Position numbers and translations under genes: made by a program. A stretch of DNA of 64,000 nt from Acidobacteriota bacterium (GTDB lineage Bacteria; Acidobacteriota; Terriglobia; UBA7540): NCBI GenBank assembly GCA_021817045.1, contig JAKAWG010000002.1, positions 81,267 to 145,266 on the forward strand. Reading direction: 5' to 3'. Below, in pieces: positions 16,468 to 25,478 of this stretch. The number at the start of each line of letters is the position of its first letter. Within the stretch, counting starts at the first letter, position 1. Below the pieces are notes generated by a model. It did not search any database, was not told where the DNA came from, and saw nothing but the letters and a program-made list of their open reading frames with translations.

Positions 16468-16969
16468 CGGGCTCGAACGGCGAAGAGATGGAAGTCGGGC
16501 GGGAGCCCGAATCGCTTGGCACGCGATCGTCACCGGCGAGGTTTTGACCCCGGCAAAGAACATGCTGGTTATGCGGTGGAAGTTTGCGGCCCTGACGTGG
16601 GCGCCGGACAGCAGCACTGTGAAACCCGGAGGCTGATTTGTGTGCAACGTCGTGGCACAGAGGTCTCGCCCGCGGAAAACACGGTCAGGATGACCATGCC
16701 ACGAAACGATGGAAATTGAACCATGTGAGAGGAGCCACCAACAATGAACCGGCGAACGAGAGAAAGAACCGTGAAAGGGGAATACGACCATGCTGACCAT
16801 GAAATGGACGATGGACAACGAGGGCCGCCTGGTGGCCAGGTGGGTCGAAGCGCAGGAGATTCCCCGCACAGTGTTTTCTGCCGAGACGGCGAATCCGGCT
16901 ATGGGTCACCCGGAGGAGAAGGAGTTGGGCCACTCATCCTCGCGTAATATATCGCGGGTATGTTTAGCC
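16468..16969 (+). other. Region between the Mg2+ operon and porin, with possible small ORFs
   Basis: No recognised gene. An ATG at 16744 with GAGGAG upstream opens a 67-codon frame of low-complexity sequence. An ATG at 16790 with AAAGGGG upstream opens a frame (MKWTMDNEGRLVARW) that runs without a stop into the porin. Either could be a short regulatory ORF. The latter could also be a separate small protein whose stop has been lost. Confidence 0.4.
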
Positions 16970-18295
16970 ATGCCCACGCGGGTCAGACGATGGCTTAGGG
17001 GTGCGTGGATTGGAGCACTTATGTTGCTCGCCTGCCTGCCCCTTTGCGCTCAAAATGGCGGCCAGGACCCGCCAGGCTCAGCCCACCGATTCTTGGACCT
17101 GCACTTCCAGTCCACTCTCATTGGGCAGGGCGTTTTGCCTTTTCCCGCCCTATATTCGGGCATCAACAGCTTGGACCCTAATGGTCAGGTGAAGGACACA
17201 TTTTCGTTTGACGCTACCGGTGACGTGCGTCCATGGCGGGGAGGCGAGTTCTATGTAGACGGTCTGTCGTGGCAAGGCTATGGCCTCAGCAAAACCACCG
17301 GGCTTGCAGCTTTCCCCAACGGCGAAGCCTACCGGGTGGGCAAAACCTTTCCGGACGCCGTCGTTGCGCGCGCCTACTTCCGCCAGACGCTCTATTTCGG
17401 CGGGGATCCTGGAAAGGGCCACAACGCCGCGGGCGGACGGGGGCGGCGCTTGATCTTTACGGTGGGCCATTTCGCAGCCACTGATATCTTTGACCAGAAC
17501 GCTTACGCGAACGATCCGAGAACGCAGTTCATGAACTGGGCGTTTGTCAACAATCTGGCGTGGGACTACCCGGCAAACTCCCTCGGTCTCACAAATGGCG
17601 TAGCGGCGGAACTCGACTTGGGTCTATGGGCGGCACGGGCGGGCATCTTCCAAGTCTCGCAGGTCGCTAACGGCATAAGGATGGACTGGAATCTAGCACA
17701 CGCGTGGTCCGTCGCCGGGGAACTCGAGCGCCAGTATTCGTTTGGAGGGCATTCCGGCGCCGTGAGGCTGATCGCGTGGAAGGAACACGCGCACATGGGA
17801 AGCTATCAGGAATCGCTGAGCGATCCGCAGAACATCGCACTTAACGGCCAGCTCCAATATCGTTCGAAATACGGCTTCGGAATCAACGCGGAGCAGGAAA
17901 TCCGGAAAGATCTCGGAGCATTTATGCGCCTGGGCTGGAGCAACGGCAGGACTCAGGCTTGGGAGTTTACGGACGTGGATCGCACTGCCTCGCTGGGCCT
18001 CAGCTTAAAAGGTGACGCGTGGCGGCGGCCCGGAGATACGGTGGGCGTCGCTGGCGTGGTTGACGGCATCAGCGCCGTGCATCGGCAGTTCCTCGCTAAT
18101 GGTGGGCTTGGAATCACGGTCGGCGACGGTGCTCTCGACTACCGCTCCGAACGGGTTGGCGAAGCTTACTACAACTGGAAAATGACAAAGCACTTTTGGT
18201 TTACCTTCGACTATCAACTTGCCATCAACCCCGCTTATAATCACGCCCGCGGACCGGCTAACATTTTTGCGACGCGGCTGCACTGGGAGTTCTGA
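16970..18295 (+). CDS. OprB-like carbohydrate-selective porin
   Basis: The start at 16970 gives a 441-residue outer membrane protein with a signal peptide (RRWLRGAWIGALMLLACLPLCAQ). The mature sequence has features of OprB porins: LHFQSTLIGQG near the N-terminus, FTVGHFAATDIFDQNAYANDPRTQFMNWAF, and a C-terminal strand ending in Phe (FATRLHWEF), the usual outer-membrane insertion signal. OprB porins admit sugars. An in-frame ATG at 16790 with a better ribosome site would add 60 residues before the signal, which seems unlikely for an exported protein. The gene converges with the DtxR-like regulator. Confidence 0.82.
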   Translation: MPTRVRRWLRGAWIGALMLLACLPLCAQNGGQDPPGSAHRFLDLHFQSTLIGQGVLPFPALYSGINSLDPNGQVKDTFSFDATGDVRPWRGGEFYVDGLSWQGYGLSKTTGLAAFPNGEAYRVGKTFPDAVVARAYFRQTLYFGGDPGKGHNAAGGRGRRLIFTVGHFAATDIFDQNAYANDPRTQFMNWAFVNNLAWDYPANSLGLTNGVAAELDLGLWAARAGIFQVSQVANGIRMDWNLAHAWSVAGELERQYSFGGHSGAVRLIAWKEHAHMGSYQESLSDPQNIALNGQLQYRSKYGFGINAEQEIRKDLGAFMRLGWSNGRTQAWEFTDVDRTASLGLSLKGDAWRRPGDTVGVAGVVDGISAVHRQFLANGGLGITVGDGALDYRSERVGEAYYNWKMTKHFWFTFDYQLAINPAYNHARGPANIFATRLHWEF

Positions 18296-18326
18296 AGGGC
18301 TTTCTACAATATGCCGGCCCAAATCG

Positions 18327-19001
18327 TCAAACTGCTTTCGGCGCCTTCAATGCTGCTGAAACCCACACTCTTCTTGCCGCGGTTTCACTCAAGCTTGCAG
18401 ACCCGCTGGAAAGGTGCAAGCTAATGGTCCCATCGTAATTGCGGCTGATAATTTTGGCTCGCACACCGGGGCGAATTCCCAGTTTGTCGAAATATTCCAG
18501 CAGTTGCCTGTCGCGCTCGTGCATGCTCTCAATCCTGAGAGCTACGCCTGGGGGCGACTCCCACAACGGGTGCAGCCCAAGCCTCCGCCGCTCGGCGGCG
18601 CTCTCATTGACCTGGTTGCCGTAAGGACAGGGGCCCTTTCGCCCGAGCTTTTCAATGAGCTTCCGTTCCAGATCCTCCGAAACCGAGTGCTCCAAGCGCT
18701 CCGCTTCCTGGTGTACCTTGTACCACTCGACTCCCAGCATCTCGTGCAACATTCTCTCAATCAAGTGGTGGCGCAGGCGCAATTTGTCGGAAATGGCCCG
18801 GCCCGCCGGGGTGAGCGAGATCCCACCCTTCCGGTCCACATACACCAATTTATCTCTGCGCAACCTGCGGAGAGCAAGGGTGACGGCGGGGGGGGTTACG
18901 CCAAGCCATCGGCCGACGGTTGCGGCAATCACCGGCTCCTCTTCCGCACCGGCTTCCGCGATGGCCTTCAGGTAATCCTCTTTTGACACCGTCAGTTCCA
19001 T
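18327..19001 (-). CDS. DtxR/MntR-family metal-dependent repressor
   Basis: The 224-residue protein has the family order: winged helix (EEPVIAATVGRWLGVTPPAVTLALRRL), dimerisation and metal-binding helices with Asp9, His79 and a cluster Glu101, Glu104, His105 (HQEAERLEH), then an FeoA/SH3-like C-terminal domain. These residues resemble the Mn-sensing site of MntR, but position 12, Glu in MntR, is Lys here. It is divergent to a CDF-like transporter and near a second NRAMP gene, so it probably regulates metal transport in response to Mn2+ or Fe2+. Confidence 0.88.
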   Translation of the reverse strand: MELTVSKEDYLKAIAEAGAEEEPVIAATVGRWLGVTPPAVTLALRRLRRDKLVYVDRKGGISLTPAGRAISDKLRLRHHLIERMLHEMLGVEWYKVHQEAERLEHSVSEDLERKLIEKLGRKGPCPYGNQVNESAAERRRLGLHPLWESPPGVALRIESMHERDRQLLEYFDKLGIRPGVRAKIISRNYDGTISLHLSSGSASLSETAARRVWVSAALKAPKAV

Positions 19002-19174
19002 GATTCCTCAGTCCGCCTTCAAATGACCTTACTCCCAAGCTCTCCAAATCATCGCAGCAATCATAAACGGAGGCAACACTCAAAGAAATAGGAAACGAAA
19101 GATAGGTCTTGATATAGAGTAACGTTTTAGTGTTAACTATAGTTTCTTTTTATCTCATAGTATCAGTACATTCA
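19002..19174. promoter_or_regulatory. Divergent promoter region of the DtxR-like and CDF-like genes
   Basis: The AT-rich core (about 19105-19160) contains the perfect palindrome AACTATAGTT at 19135-19144, which includes a -10-like TATAGT, and GTAACG..GTTAAC half-repeats at 19119-19136. DtxR-type repressors bind interrupted palindromes in such positions, but this sequence does not clearly match a known DtxR or MntR box. Confidence 0.35.
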
Positions 19175-19807
19175 ATGGAACGTCGAACGAGTAGCATCGC
19201 AATGTCTGAGGATTCACAGGTCCTTCGGCGTATTATGCGTCTTCAAATCCTGACGATCGCATGGATGACTGTTGAGGCCATCGTTGGACTTGGAGCCGCT
19301 TGGACTGCTCACAGTCCGGCGCTTCTGGGTTTTGGTGGCGACAGTGTTGCCGAGCTCCTCTCAGCGATCATCGTCTTCTGGCGATTTCGTGTTGGCTCGG
19401 ATTCCGAGCAATCCGAGAGGCTAGCGGCCCGTGTGACCGGAGCTTTGCTCTTCGCGGTTGCAGGTCTTGTCATCATTAGCTCGGGACTGGCTCTTCTTGG
19501 CGATCGTAGACCTCAGCCGAGCCTCATTGGAATCGGCTTGTTGATCGTGGCATCCATCGGGATGCCCTGGCTGGCGGCTCAGAAACGCAGATTGGGCGGG
19601 CAGCTCGCAAGCGCGGCGTTGACGGCCGATGCGGCCGAATCATCGGTTTGTGGATACTTGTCCGTTATCGCGTTGGCTGGGCTGTTGATAAACGCAATCG
19701 TTCACGCGCCCTGGGCAGATCCAATATCAGCCTTGGCCCTCCTACCGCACATTGTGAGGGAAGGGTGGGAGGCGGTGAGCGCTTCGCGAAGTTGCTGTGA
19801 GGTGTGA
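19175..19807 (+). CDS. Cation transporter, CDF-like membrane domain
   Basis: The product (210 residues from ATG 19175; ATG 19130 and 19202 are alternatives, none with a clear ribosome site) has five to six helices. It shows two motifs placed like the metal sites of cation diffusion facilitators: FGGDSVAELLSA in an early helix and LTADAAESSVCGYLSV in a later one, ending GWEAVSASRSCCE with paired cysteines. It lacks the usual soluble C-terminal domain, as do some actinobacterial relatives. Such proteins export Mn2+, Zn2+ or Fe2+. Being divergent to a DtxR/MntR-like gene, it is likely a metal-induced exporter. Confidence 0.68.
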   Translation: MERRTSSIAMSEDSQVLRRIMRLQILTIAWMTVEAIVGLGAAWTAHSPALLGFGGDSVAELLSAIIVFWRFRVGSDSEQSERLAARVTGALLFAVAGLVIISSGLALLGDRRPQPSLIGIGLLIVASIGMPWLAAQKRRLGGQLASAALTADAAESSVCGYLSVIALAGLLINAIVHAPWADPISALALLPHIVREGWEAVSASRSCCEV

Positions 19808-19935
19808 TGCAGACCAAAGATCTCGATGAAGTCTGGCATCCGAGCCAAAAGGCTTCCGGTTGGCAAGCGCTTTCACGAAAAGCCAATCATGGTCCACGGC
19901 GGGATACGCGCCGGCCGGAGTGCAAGGGTCAGTGA
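19807..19935 (+). CDS. Possible 42-residue ORF coupled to the CDF-like gene
   Basis: An ATG overlaps the preceding stop as GTGATG and opens 42 hydrophilic codons (MQTKDLDEVWHPSQ...) ending at 19933-19935. Nothing identifies a family. Overlap with the upstream stop is its only support; it may be chance. Confidence 0.25.
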   Translation: MQTKDLDEVWHPSQKASGWQALSRKANHGPRRDTRRPECKGQ

Positions 19936-19943
19936 GAGTAGAC

Positions 19944-21377
19944 ATGGATCATCCGCAAGACAACCCTGAGACGGTACGTCGCCGGCCCGCGGATGCCAGC
20001 ATCGAGCTCGCTCGGGTGGCTGTGGCGGAACGGGATCTGACTGATCTTTTGACGCACGAAGACATCGACCGAGCTCAAGACCGATGGAAAGTAGCCACGG
20101 CGCGCGTTGAAGGAAAGCGAGTCATGCCGTTCGGCGGGCTTCGCGTGCTTTGGCTTCTGGTTGGGCCGGGCATTCTCGTTTTTCTGGGCGAAAACGATGC
20201 TCCGAGCATGCTGTCTTATGCAGCCACGGGTTCACGTTTCGGGGTGGGATTTTTCGTTCCCTTCATCGTGCTGACCTTTTTGATGGGCTTCATCGTGCAA
20301 GAGATGACGGTGCGGTTAGGCGCGGTCGCGCACCGAGGCCATGCGGAATTGATCTTTGACCGGTTCGGTCCCTTCTGGGGCTTCTTCACCATGGCCGATC
20401 TGGTCCTGGGCAATTTTCTCACGCTGGTGACGGAGTTTATCGGCGTGCGTGCCGGGCTGAGCTTCTTTGGTATTCCGCCTTCGGTCGCCATCGGCGGCAC
20501 GCTGATCGTCGTTGCGGCGGCCATCACGACCGGCCGATATTGGACGTGGGAACGAATCACGATGGGCCTTGCCATCTTCAACGTACTTTTTGTGCCCGCC
20601 GCTTTGCTGGCGCATCCTGCCTGGGCTCAAGTTGGCCATGCGCTGTTGCACTGGACGCCGCTTCCCCAGGGTAGCAAATCCGATATTCTGTTCCTCATTC
20701 TGGCGGACATTGGCGCCACCGTTACCCCCTGGATGCTGTTCTTTCAGCAAAGCACCGTGGTGGATAAAGGTCTGCAACCGCGCGACCTGAGCGCCGGGCG
20801 GCTGGACACGCTGCTAGGTGCGTTACTCGCATCCGTATTTGCCATCGCCGCGGTTCTTGCTACCGTGCCGCTTTTCCATCATGGTATAAGGGCCGGCGAA
20901 TTTCAGGCAGCACAATTCGCACAGGCCCTCGAACCGTGGATTGGTCACGCGGGTTCGGCGCTGTTTGCGCTGGGAATCTTCGAAGCGGGAATCGTGGCCG
21001 CGATCGCTATTTCCACTTCCTCGGCCTATGCTTTTGGCGAAGTTTTGCACACCGGTCACAGCTTGAATCGGCCGTTGCGCGAGGCGTGGCCGTTTTATTC
21101 CATCCTGCTCGGATCCGCTTGCCTTGCGGCAGGTTTGGTCCTCATTCCCAATGCGCCGCTCGAATTCATCATCCTGATGGTCAACGTCATTGCCGTACTG
21201 GCCATGCCGCCAGCGCTGACACTGCTTTTGCTCCTGGTAAACGATGACGAGGTAATGGGGAACTATGCCAATGGCCGTTGGGCGAACGTCGCCGGTGTCG
21301 CTGTCACCGTGCTGCTCGTGTGTGCCGGACTCGGATACGGCCTGGCAACCGTTTTCCCGAGGTTGTTGGGAGGTTAG
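19944..21377 (+). CDS. Second NRAMP-family divalent cation transporter (paralogue)
   Basis: The 477-residue protein carries a hydrophilic N-terminal extension of about 65 residues, then an NRAMP-like membrane domain clearly related to the protein at 13506-14780 (shared QEMTVRLGAV.HRGHAE, PWM.FFQQS.VVDKG, AFGEV.....SLN). Helix 1 reads ENDAPSM where classical transporters have DPGN. Helix 6 reads TPW in place of MPH, so it too lacks the transition-metal-selecting Met. No M-box is visible upstream, unlike its paralogue. The neighbouring DtxR-like and CDF-like genes suggest it belongs to another metal response. Start chosen at 19944 because upstream sequence is not conserved. Confidence 0.82.
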   Translation: MDHPQDNPETVRRRPADASIELARVAVAERDLTDLLTHEDIDRAQDRWKVATARVEGKRVMPFGGLRVLWLLVGPGILVFLGENDAPSMLSYAATGSRFGVGFFVPFIVLTFLMGFIVQEMTVRLGAVAHRGHAELIFDRFGPFWGFFTMADLVLGNFLTLVTEFIGVRAGLSFFGIPPSVAIGGTLIVVAAAITTGRYWTWERITMGLAIFNVLFVPAALLAHPAWAQVGHALLHWTPLPQGSKSDILFLILADIGATVTPWMLFFQQSTVVDKGLQPRDLSAGRLDTLLGALLASVFAIAAVLATVPLFHHGIRAGEFQAAQFAQALEPWIGHAGSALFALGIFEAGIVAAIAISTSSAYAFGEVLHTGHSLNRPLREAWPFYSILLGSACLAAGLVLIPNAPLEFIILMVNVIAVLAMPPALTLLLLLVNDDEVMGNYANGRWANVAGVAVTVLLVCAGLGYGLATVFPRLLGG

Positions 21378-21432
21378 CCCCGGAGCAAGTATGGGCGCTT
21401 TTTTCACAAAACATCTGCGTGCGAGGTAAGAA

Positions 21433-21702
21433 TTGAACCAACTCCAATCGCTGCCCGATGTGCAACTTACTGAGGATGATCCCGGGGCCAACGGCGAACG
21501 AATCAGCCTTGAACAGTCGGAAGCTGCGCTGTCAGTTCTCGAAGCAGATCAGCTTGTCGCTGCTAAGCAAAGGACTCGGTTCGGCAGGCGGAAGCTTTCG
21601 CTGTCGGCAAAAGTCTTGCTGTGGGGCTTGCGGATTTATGTCGTCGTTATGTTCGGGATCGTGCTGATGTCCGTCCTCCACGCTCTGCACACGGGCCATT
21701 GA
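21433..21702 (+). CDS. Small single-helix protein downstream of the second NRAMP gene
   Basis: The 89-residue product starts at TTG 21433 with GAGGTAAG upstream and lies 55 bases after the NRAMP stop. The first 50 residues are acidic and hydrophilic. A basic stretch (RTRFGRRK) and one membrane helix (VLLWGLRIYVVVMFGIVLM) follow, ending LHALHTGH. This end lines up with the small protein at 14803-14982 (L-R-x-Y, G-I, L-H). The recurrence next to both NRAMP paralogues suggests a dedicated partner (inference). No known family is recognised. Confidence 0.68.
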   Translation: MNQLQSLPDVQLTEDDPGANGERISLEQSEAALSVLEADQLVAAKQRTRFGRRKLSLSAKVLLWGLRIYVVVMFGIVLMSVLHALHTGH

Positions 21703-21728
21703 GGGTGATTCTGAAAAGCCTCCAATGA

Positions 21729-22496
21729 CTATTTGTACTTCAGGAAGAAAATGGCGGACATGGTAAACCCGGTGGCCACGACAAAGGCACGCACGTGTCT
21801 GGGGTTGAGCTTTTGCGCGTAGTGAGCGCCTCCGTAACCGCCGAGCACGGCGCCGCTCAGCATAAGAATTCCCTGGGGCCACAGAATGATTCGCGCTGCG
21901 ATGAAAGTAACAAGGGCGACGCCGTTCGCCATGGACGTGAGCACCGTCTTGACGCTGTTCATCGTATGAATGTCGCCAAGAGGCAAGAGCGCAAGGAAAG
22001 AAAGCATCAAGATACCCATGCCGGCGCCGAAGTAGCCTCCGTAGGTGGCGGTGAGAAACTGGAGCAAGGTTACGCCGCCCAAAGATATCCAGGACGGTCT
22101 CGCGTGCCCCTCCTCAGCGTACGCCCATCGAGAGATTTTCGTGCTCAAGGTGAACAGAAGAGTAGCCGCAAAAAGAAGAAAGGGTATCAAGTGCAGAAAT
22201 ATGTGCGGAGGGGTGTGGAGCAGGAGTTCCGCGCCAACCAGTCCGCCCGCCAGGCTTGCCGCGATGAGCGGAACAAGCAGTTGGGGGCTTTTCGGTAGCC
22301 GCTTGCGATACGCTCGCGCGCTTGCCACGCTACCCGGCCACACGGCGACGGTCGAGGTCGCATTGGCGTGAATCGGTGGCACGCCGGTAAACAAAAGAGC
22401 CGGAAACGTGAAAAACGTGCCTCCGCCGGCCACCGAGTTCAGAACGCCGGCAACCACGGCCGCCGCAAAAAGCAGGATGGCGTGAGCTATCGTCAT
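21729..22496 (-). CDS. TauE/SafE-family membrane transporter
   Basis: The 255-residue protein has about eight hydrophobic helices and the TauE/SafE (DUF81) repeats: GVLNSVAGGGTFFTFPALLF near the N-terminus and ATYGGYFGAGMGILMLSFLAL in the second half. Members are linked to export of sulfite, sulfoacetate and other organosulfur anions. The substrate is not readable from sequence. The start at 22496 (MTIAH) is preferred over a frame extending 28 residues further because it begins just before the first helix. It converges with the small membrane protein gene. Confidence 0.85.
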   Translation of the reverse strand: MTIAHAILLFAAAVVAGVLNSVAGGGTFFTFPALLFTGVPPIHANATSTVAVWPGSVASARAYRKRLPKSPQLLVPLIAASLAGGLVGAELLLHTPPHIFLHLIPFLLFAATLLFTLSTKISRWAYAEEGHARPSWISLGGVTLLQFLTATYGGYFGAGMGILMLSFLALLPLGDIHTMNSVKTVLTSMANGVALVTFIAARIILWPQGILMLSGAVLGGYGGAHYAQKLNPRHVRAFVVATGFTMSAIFFLKYK

Positions 22497-22609
22497 GGCT
22501 TGCGAAGTTCCCGAACAAGTAAAGCAACCATCATCGCACAGATGAACAGCGTGGCGGACTGGCCCCCCAGGAAACCGCATTCACCCCGGCCATGTTGAAG
22601 TCCGGGATA

Positions 22610-22755
22610 TGGAGTGCGGCGGCTTGCCGCCCCTTTGGAAGCCGCGAGCTTGCTCGCGGCGCTAAAGAGTATTCAGCGCCCTGCTTGCTCGCGCGCGAGG
22701 GGCCGGAGGCGAGCCTCCGGCGCAAGAAAGCGGCAGCCAGCACCCGCACTCCAAA
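22610..22755. repeat. Composite palindromic intergenic element
   Basis: The outer ends are inverted: TGGAGTGCGG at 22610 and CCGCACTCCA near 22745-22754. Inside are two perfect hairpins: CCGCGAGC-TT-GCTCGCGG (22642-22659) and GCCGGAGG-CGAG-CCTCCGGC (22702-22721). The element lies between the divergent TauE and GH51 genes. This architecture suggests a dispersed, possibly mobile, intergenic element (inference). Confidence 0.65.
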
Positions 22756-22885
22756 TGGCTCTCGCCATGCGCCGGAATCGTGCCCTTCTCTGACTTTGAC
22801 GCGACCCTGCCGCATTCATCTGGTCGCCTTCCAGAGAACTCGTGCTAGTATGATCCGCTCATTAATCTCGAATGGAGGCTCTGGG

Positions 22886-24451
22886 ATGAGCTCACCGATT
22901 TCGCGGCGACGCTTTGCGCGGCACAGCGCCGCGCTTTCGCTTTCGGCTTTTGTTCCGCAAGGTATGTTCGCGGATTGCTCGAATCCGCAACGAGTGGTAG
23001 TGCGAATGGATTCGGAGATCGGCGTTATCAGCCCCCGGTTGCACGGGCAGTTTGTGGAGCATCTGGGCTCCTGCATTTACGGCGGTATTTGGGTTGGTAA
23101 GAGATCTTCCATCCCCAACGTCGACGGCTATCGCGAGCAGGCGGTGAAGTATCTACGAGACCTCGGAATCCCGGTGGTGCGGTGGCCGGGCGGCTGTTTC
23201 GCTGACGATTATCACTGGCGGGACGGAATTTGTCCGGCTTCGAAGCGGCCGAATCGCGTGAACCTCCATTGGGGCGGAGGAGTGGAAAATAACAGCTTCG
23301 GCACGCACGAATTCATCGGTTTTTGCCGCCTCATCGGCGCGGAGCCGTATTTTGCGGGAAACGTGGGCAGCGGCTCTCCGGCTGAGATGCAGGAATGGAT
23401 CGAATACTGCAACTATCCTTCCGGCAGTACGCTTGCCGAAGAGCGCGCCGCGAATGGCTCGCCCGAACCCTTTGGAGTCCGGCTGTGGGGCGTTGGCAAT
23501 GAGAGCTGGGGATGCGGCGGCCAGATGCGACCAGAAGAGTATGCGGAGATGTTCCGCCGTTTCGCGACTTTTCTCCGCCCTTGCATTTTCGGCGGCACGA
23601 GGCCTTTCCTGGTGGCGAGCGGCCCATCCAACAACGACGCCGACTGGTCGCGCAGGGTAATGGACGGCATGGGCAGATATCCCTACCCTGACGGTTTTTC
23701 CATGCACTTCTACGAAAACGGCAGAAGCCGCCCAACGGATTACAACCCACAAACGATGGATGAGCAGCTTGCCAAGTTCGCTTCGCTCGAACAGGCCATT
23801 ATCCAGCAGCGGCAACTGCTGGACGGATATGCTCGAGGCCGAAACGTAGCCTTTATTGTGGACGAGTGGGGCGTTTGGGACGAGTCAGTTCCGGAGGAAG
23901 ACAAACGCTATGGACTATTCTGGCAGCAGAGTACGATGCGCAGCGCGGTCGCGGCGGGTCTCGGTCTGAACGTCTTCAACCGCCAGGCAGACAAGCTTTA
24001 CATGTGCAATATCGCGCAGATGGTGAACGTGCTGCAATCTCTCCTGCTCACCGACGGTCCCGAGGGACAGCACTGCATTCGCACAACCACTTACTATGCC
24101 TTTCAGATGTTCAAAGCCCACCGCGGCAAGACCGCCGTGCGCGTGGAAACAAAAGGCGCTTCGCCGCTCGGTTTATCTGCGTCCGCTTCGCTCCGTGACG
24201 GCGAGCTCGTCCTCAGCTTTGTCAACCCGCGTTACGACAAAGATATGCAGGTGCAATGCGCGTTGCGGGGCGGCAGTGCTTCCTCTGGCAGCGCGCAAAT
24301 TCTTCACAACTCCGACTATAATGCCTGCAACAGCTTTGACGACCCAAACCGGATCACCCCGCAGCCGCACACGGTCTCAATGAACGGATCTACTATTCAG
24401 CTTGATCTGCCTCGCACGTCTGTCGTGACGGCGCGGCTTAAAACGGCTTGA
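22886..24451 (+). CDS. Alpha-L-arabinofuranosidase, GH51-like, Tat-exported
   Basis: The start at 22886 follows GGAGG and opens with a twin-arginine signal (SPISRRRFARHSAALSLSAF). The catalytic (beta/alpha)8 domain shows GH51 landmarks: GQFVEHLGSCIYGGIW, VVRWPGGCFADDYHW, the acid/base Glu206 in WGVGNESWGCGG, and the nucleophile Glu327 in IVDEWGVW. A C-terminal beta domain follows from about residue 420. GH51 enzymes release arabinofuranosyl residues from arabinans and arabinoxylans. Most GH51 enzymes are cytoplasmic, so an exported form suits a plant-debris degrader. No other glycoside hydrolase is nearby. Confidence 0.9.
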   Translation: MSSPISRRRFARHSAALSLSAFVPQGMFADCSNPQRVVVRMDSEIGVISPRLHGQFVEHLGSCIYGGIWVGKRSSIPNVDGYREQAVKYLRDLGIPVVRWPGGCFADDYHWRDGICPASKRPNRVNLHWGGGVENNSFGTHEFIGFCRLIGAEPYFAGNVGSGSPAEMQEWIEYCNYPSGSTLAEERAANGSPEPFGVRLWGVGNESWGCGGQMRPEEYAEMFRRFATFLRPCIFGGTRPFLVASGPSNNDADWSRRVMDGMGRYPYPDGFSMHFYENGRSRPTDYNPQTMDEQLAKFASLEQAIIQQRQLLDGYARGRNVAFIVDEWGVWDESVPEEDKRYGLFWQQSTMRSAVAAGLGLNVFNRQADKLYMCNIAQMVNVLQSLLLTDGPEGQHCIRTTTYYAFQMFKAHRGKTAVRVETKGASPLGLSASASLRDGELVLSFVNPRYDKDMQVQCALRGGSASSGSAQILHNSDYNACNSFDDPNRITPQPHTVSMNGSTIQLDLPRTSVVTARLKTA

Positions 24452-24625
24452 GCCAGCGCTGCGAGACCGGTTCGGCGTCTTGCCGGGGAACGTCAACACA
24501 ACAGCGCCAACTTCACTTCCTGCCGGGCCGAATGTGGTGTGCGCGTTGTCCGATTAACTTTGGGCACAGCCAAGGTGATGGCCATTACAGCCCGGCATGC
24601 CTCGTGAGGCTTAGCGTAAGGTGGT

Positions 24626-25478
24626 ATGGATGTCGGTTCCGACGGCAAAGCTGGGCAAGCTCGGGGCCATTCGTCTGCCGCACTGCCTGCCATTGAAACC
24701 CTTCTTCTCACGCGTCACTTTGGAACCCTAACCGCAGTTAACCAACTGTCCCTTTGGGTCCCCGCGGGCTGCATTTTCGGATTACTTGGACCGAATGGCG
24801 CGGGCAAGACCACGACCGTCAAGATGCTGACCACCGTCCTGCCTCCAAGCGCCGGCACGGCCAAAGTCGGCGGTTTTGACGTTGTCCGAGACGCCGTGAG
24901 CGTTCGACGCAGCATCGGATACGTGTCTCAGATGATCTCTGCCGACGGCGCGCTGACTGGCTACGAGAACCTTCTGCTTTTCGCGCGCTTATATGGCATC
25001 AAGCGCGCGCTTCGGCACGAGCAGGTGACTGAAGCCCTTCGGTTCATGGCCCTCGAAGACGCGGCTCACACCCTTGTCCGCAACTATTCCGGGGGTAATG
25101 ATCCGGCGGTTGGAGATTGCGCAATCCATGATGCACCACCCCGCCGTCCTGTTTCTGGACGAACCGACGGTCGGCCTAGACCCGGTCGCGCGGCACATCG
25201 TGTGGGAGCCCCTGCGCGGGCTCCGGGATCGGTTCGGAACGACGATCCTGATGACCACCCATGACATGGAAGAGGCGGATGAGCTGTGCGAGACCATCGC
25301 TATTATGCACCTCGGCCAGGCGGTGGCCATCGGCTCGCCAGCCTCATTGAAAGCGCGAGTAGGATCGGAAGCAGAGCTTGACGACGTCTTTGTTCACTTT
25401 GCGGGAGGTTCGATTGAGTATTGCGGGGGCTATACAGACGCCGCCAGAATTCGCCGGACGGCGCGGCGCCTTAATTGA
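24626..25478 (+). pseudogene. Drug-type (DrrA-like) ABC transporter ATPase, frameshifted
   Basis: The first frame (ATG 24626) gives Walker A (GLLGPNGAGKTT), the Q-loop (GYVSQMISADGALTGYENL) and the start of the signature (NYSGG). The rest of the signature, Walker B and switch His (MIRRLEIAQS, VLFLDEPTVGLDP, MTTHDMEEADEL) continue in another frame to TGA/TAA 25478. One extra A at 25097-25098 explains the break: GGGGGT-A-ATGATC. Repaired, it would be a DrrA-like ATPase of about 280 residues, for export of drugs or lipids. The 3' end overlaps its partner permease, itself truncated by fusion, so the system is very probably dead. Confidence 0.82.

Noticed and set aside
16744..16947. 67-codon frame with a good ribosome site before the porin
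   Set aside because: The sequence is low-complexity and overlaps a second plausible frame; neither has recognisable features, so it is only noted in the region entry.
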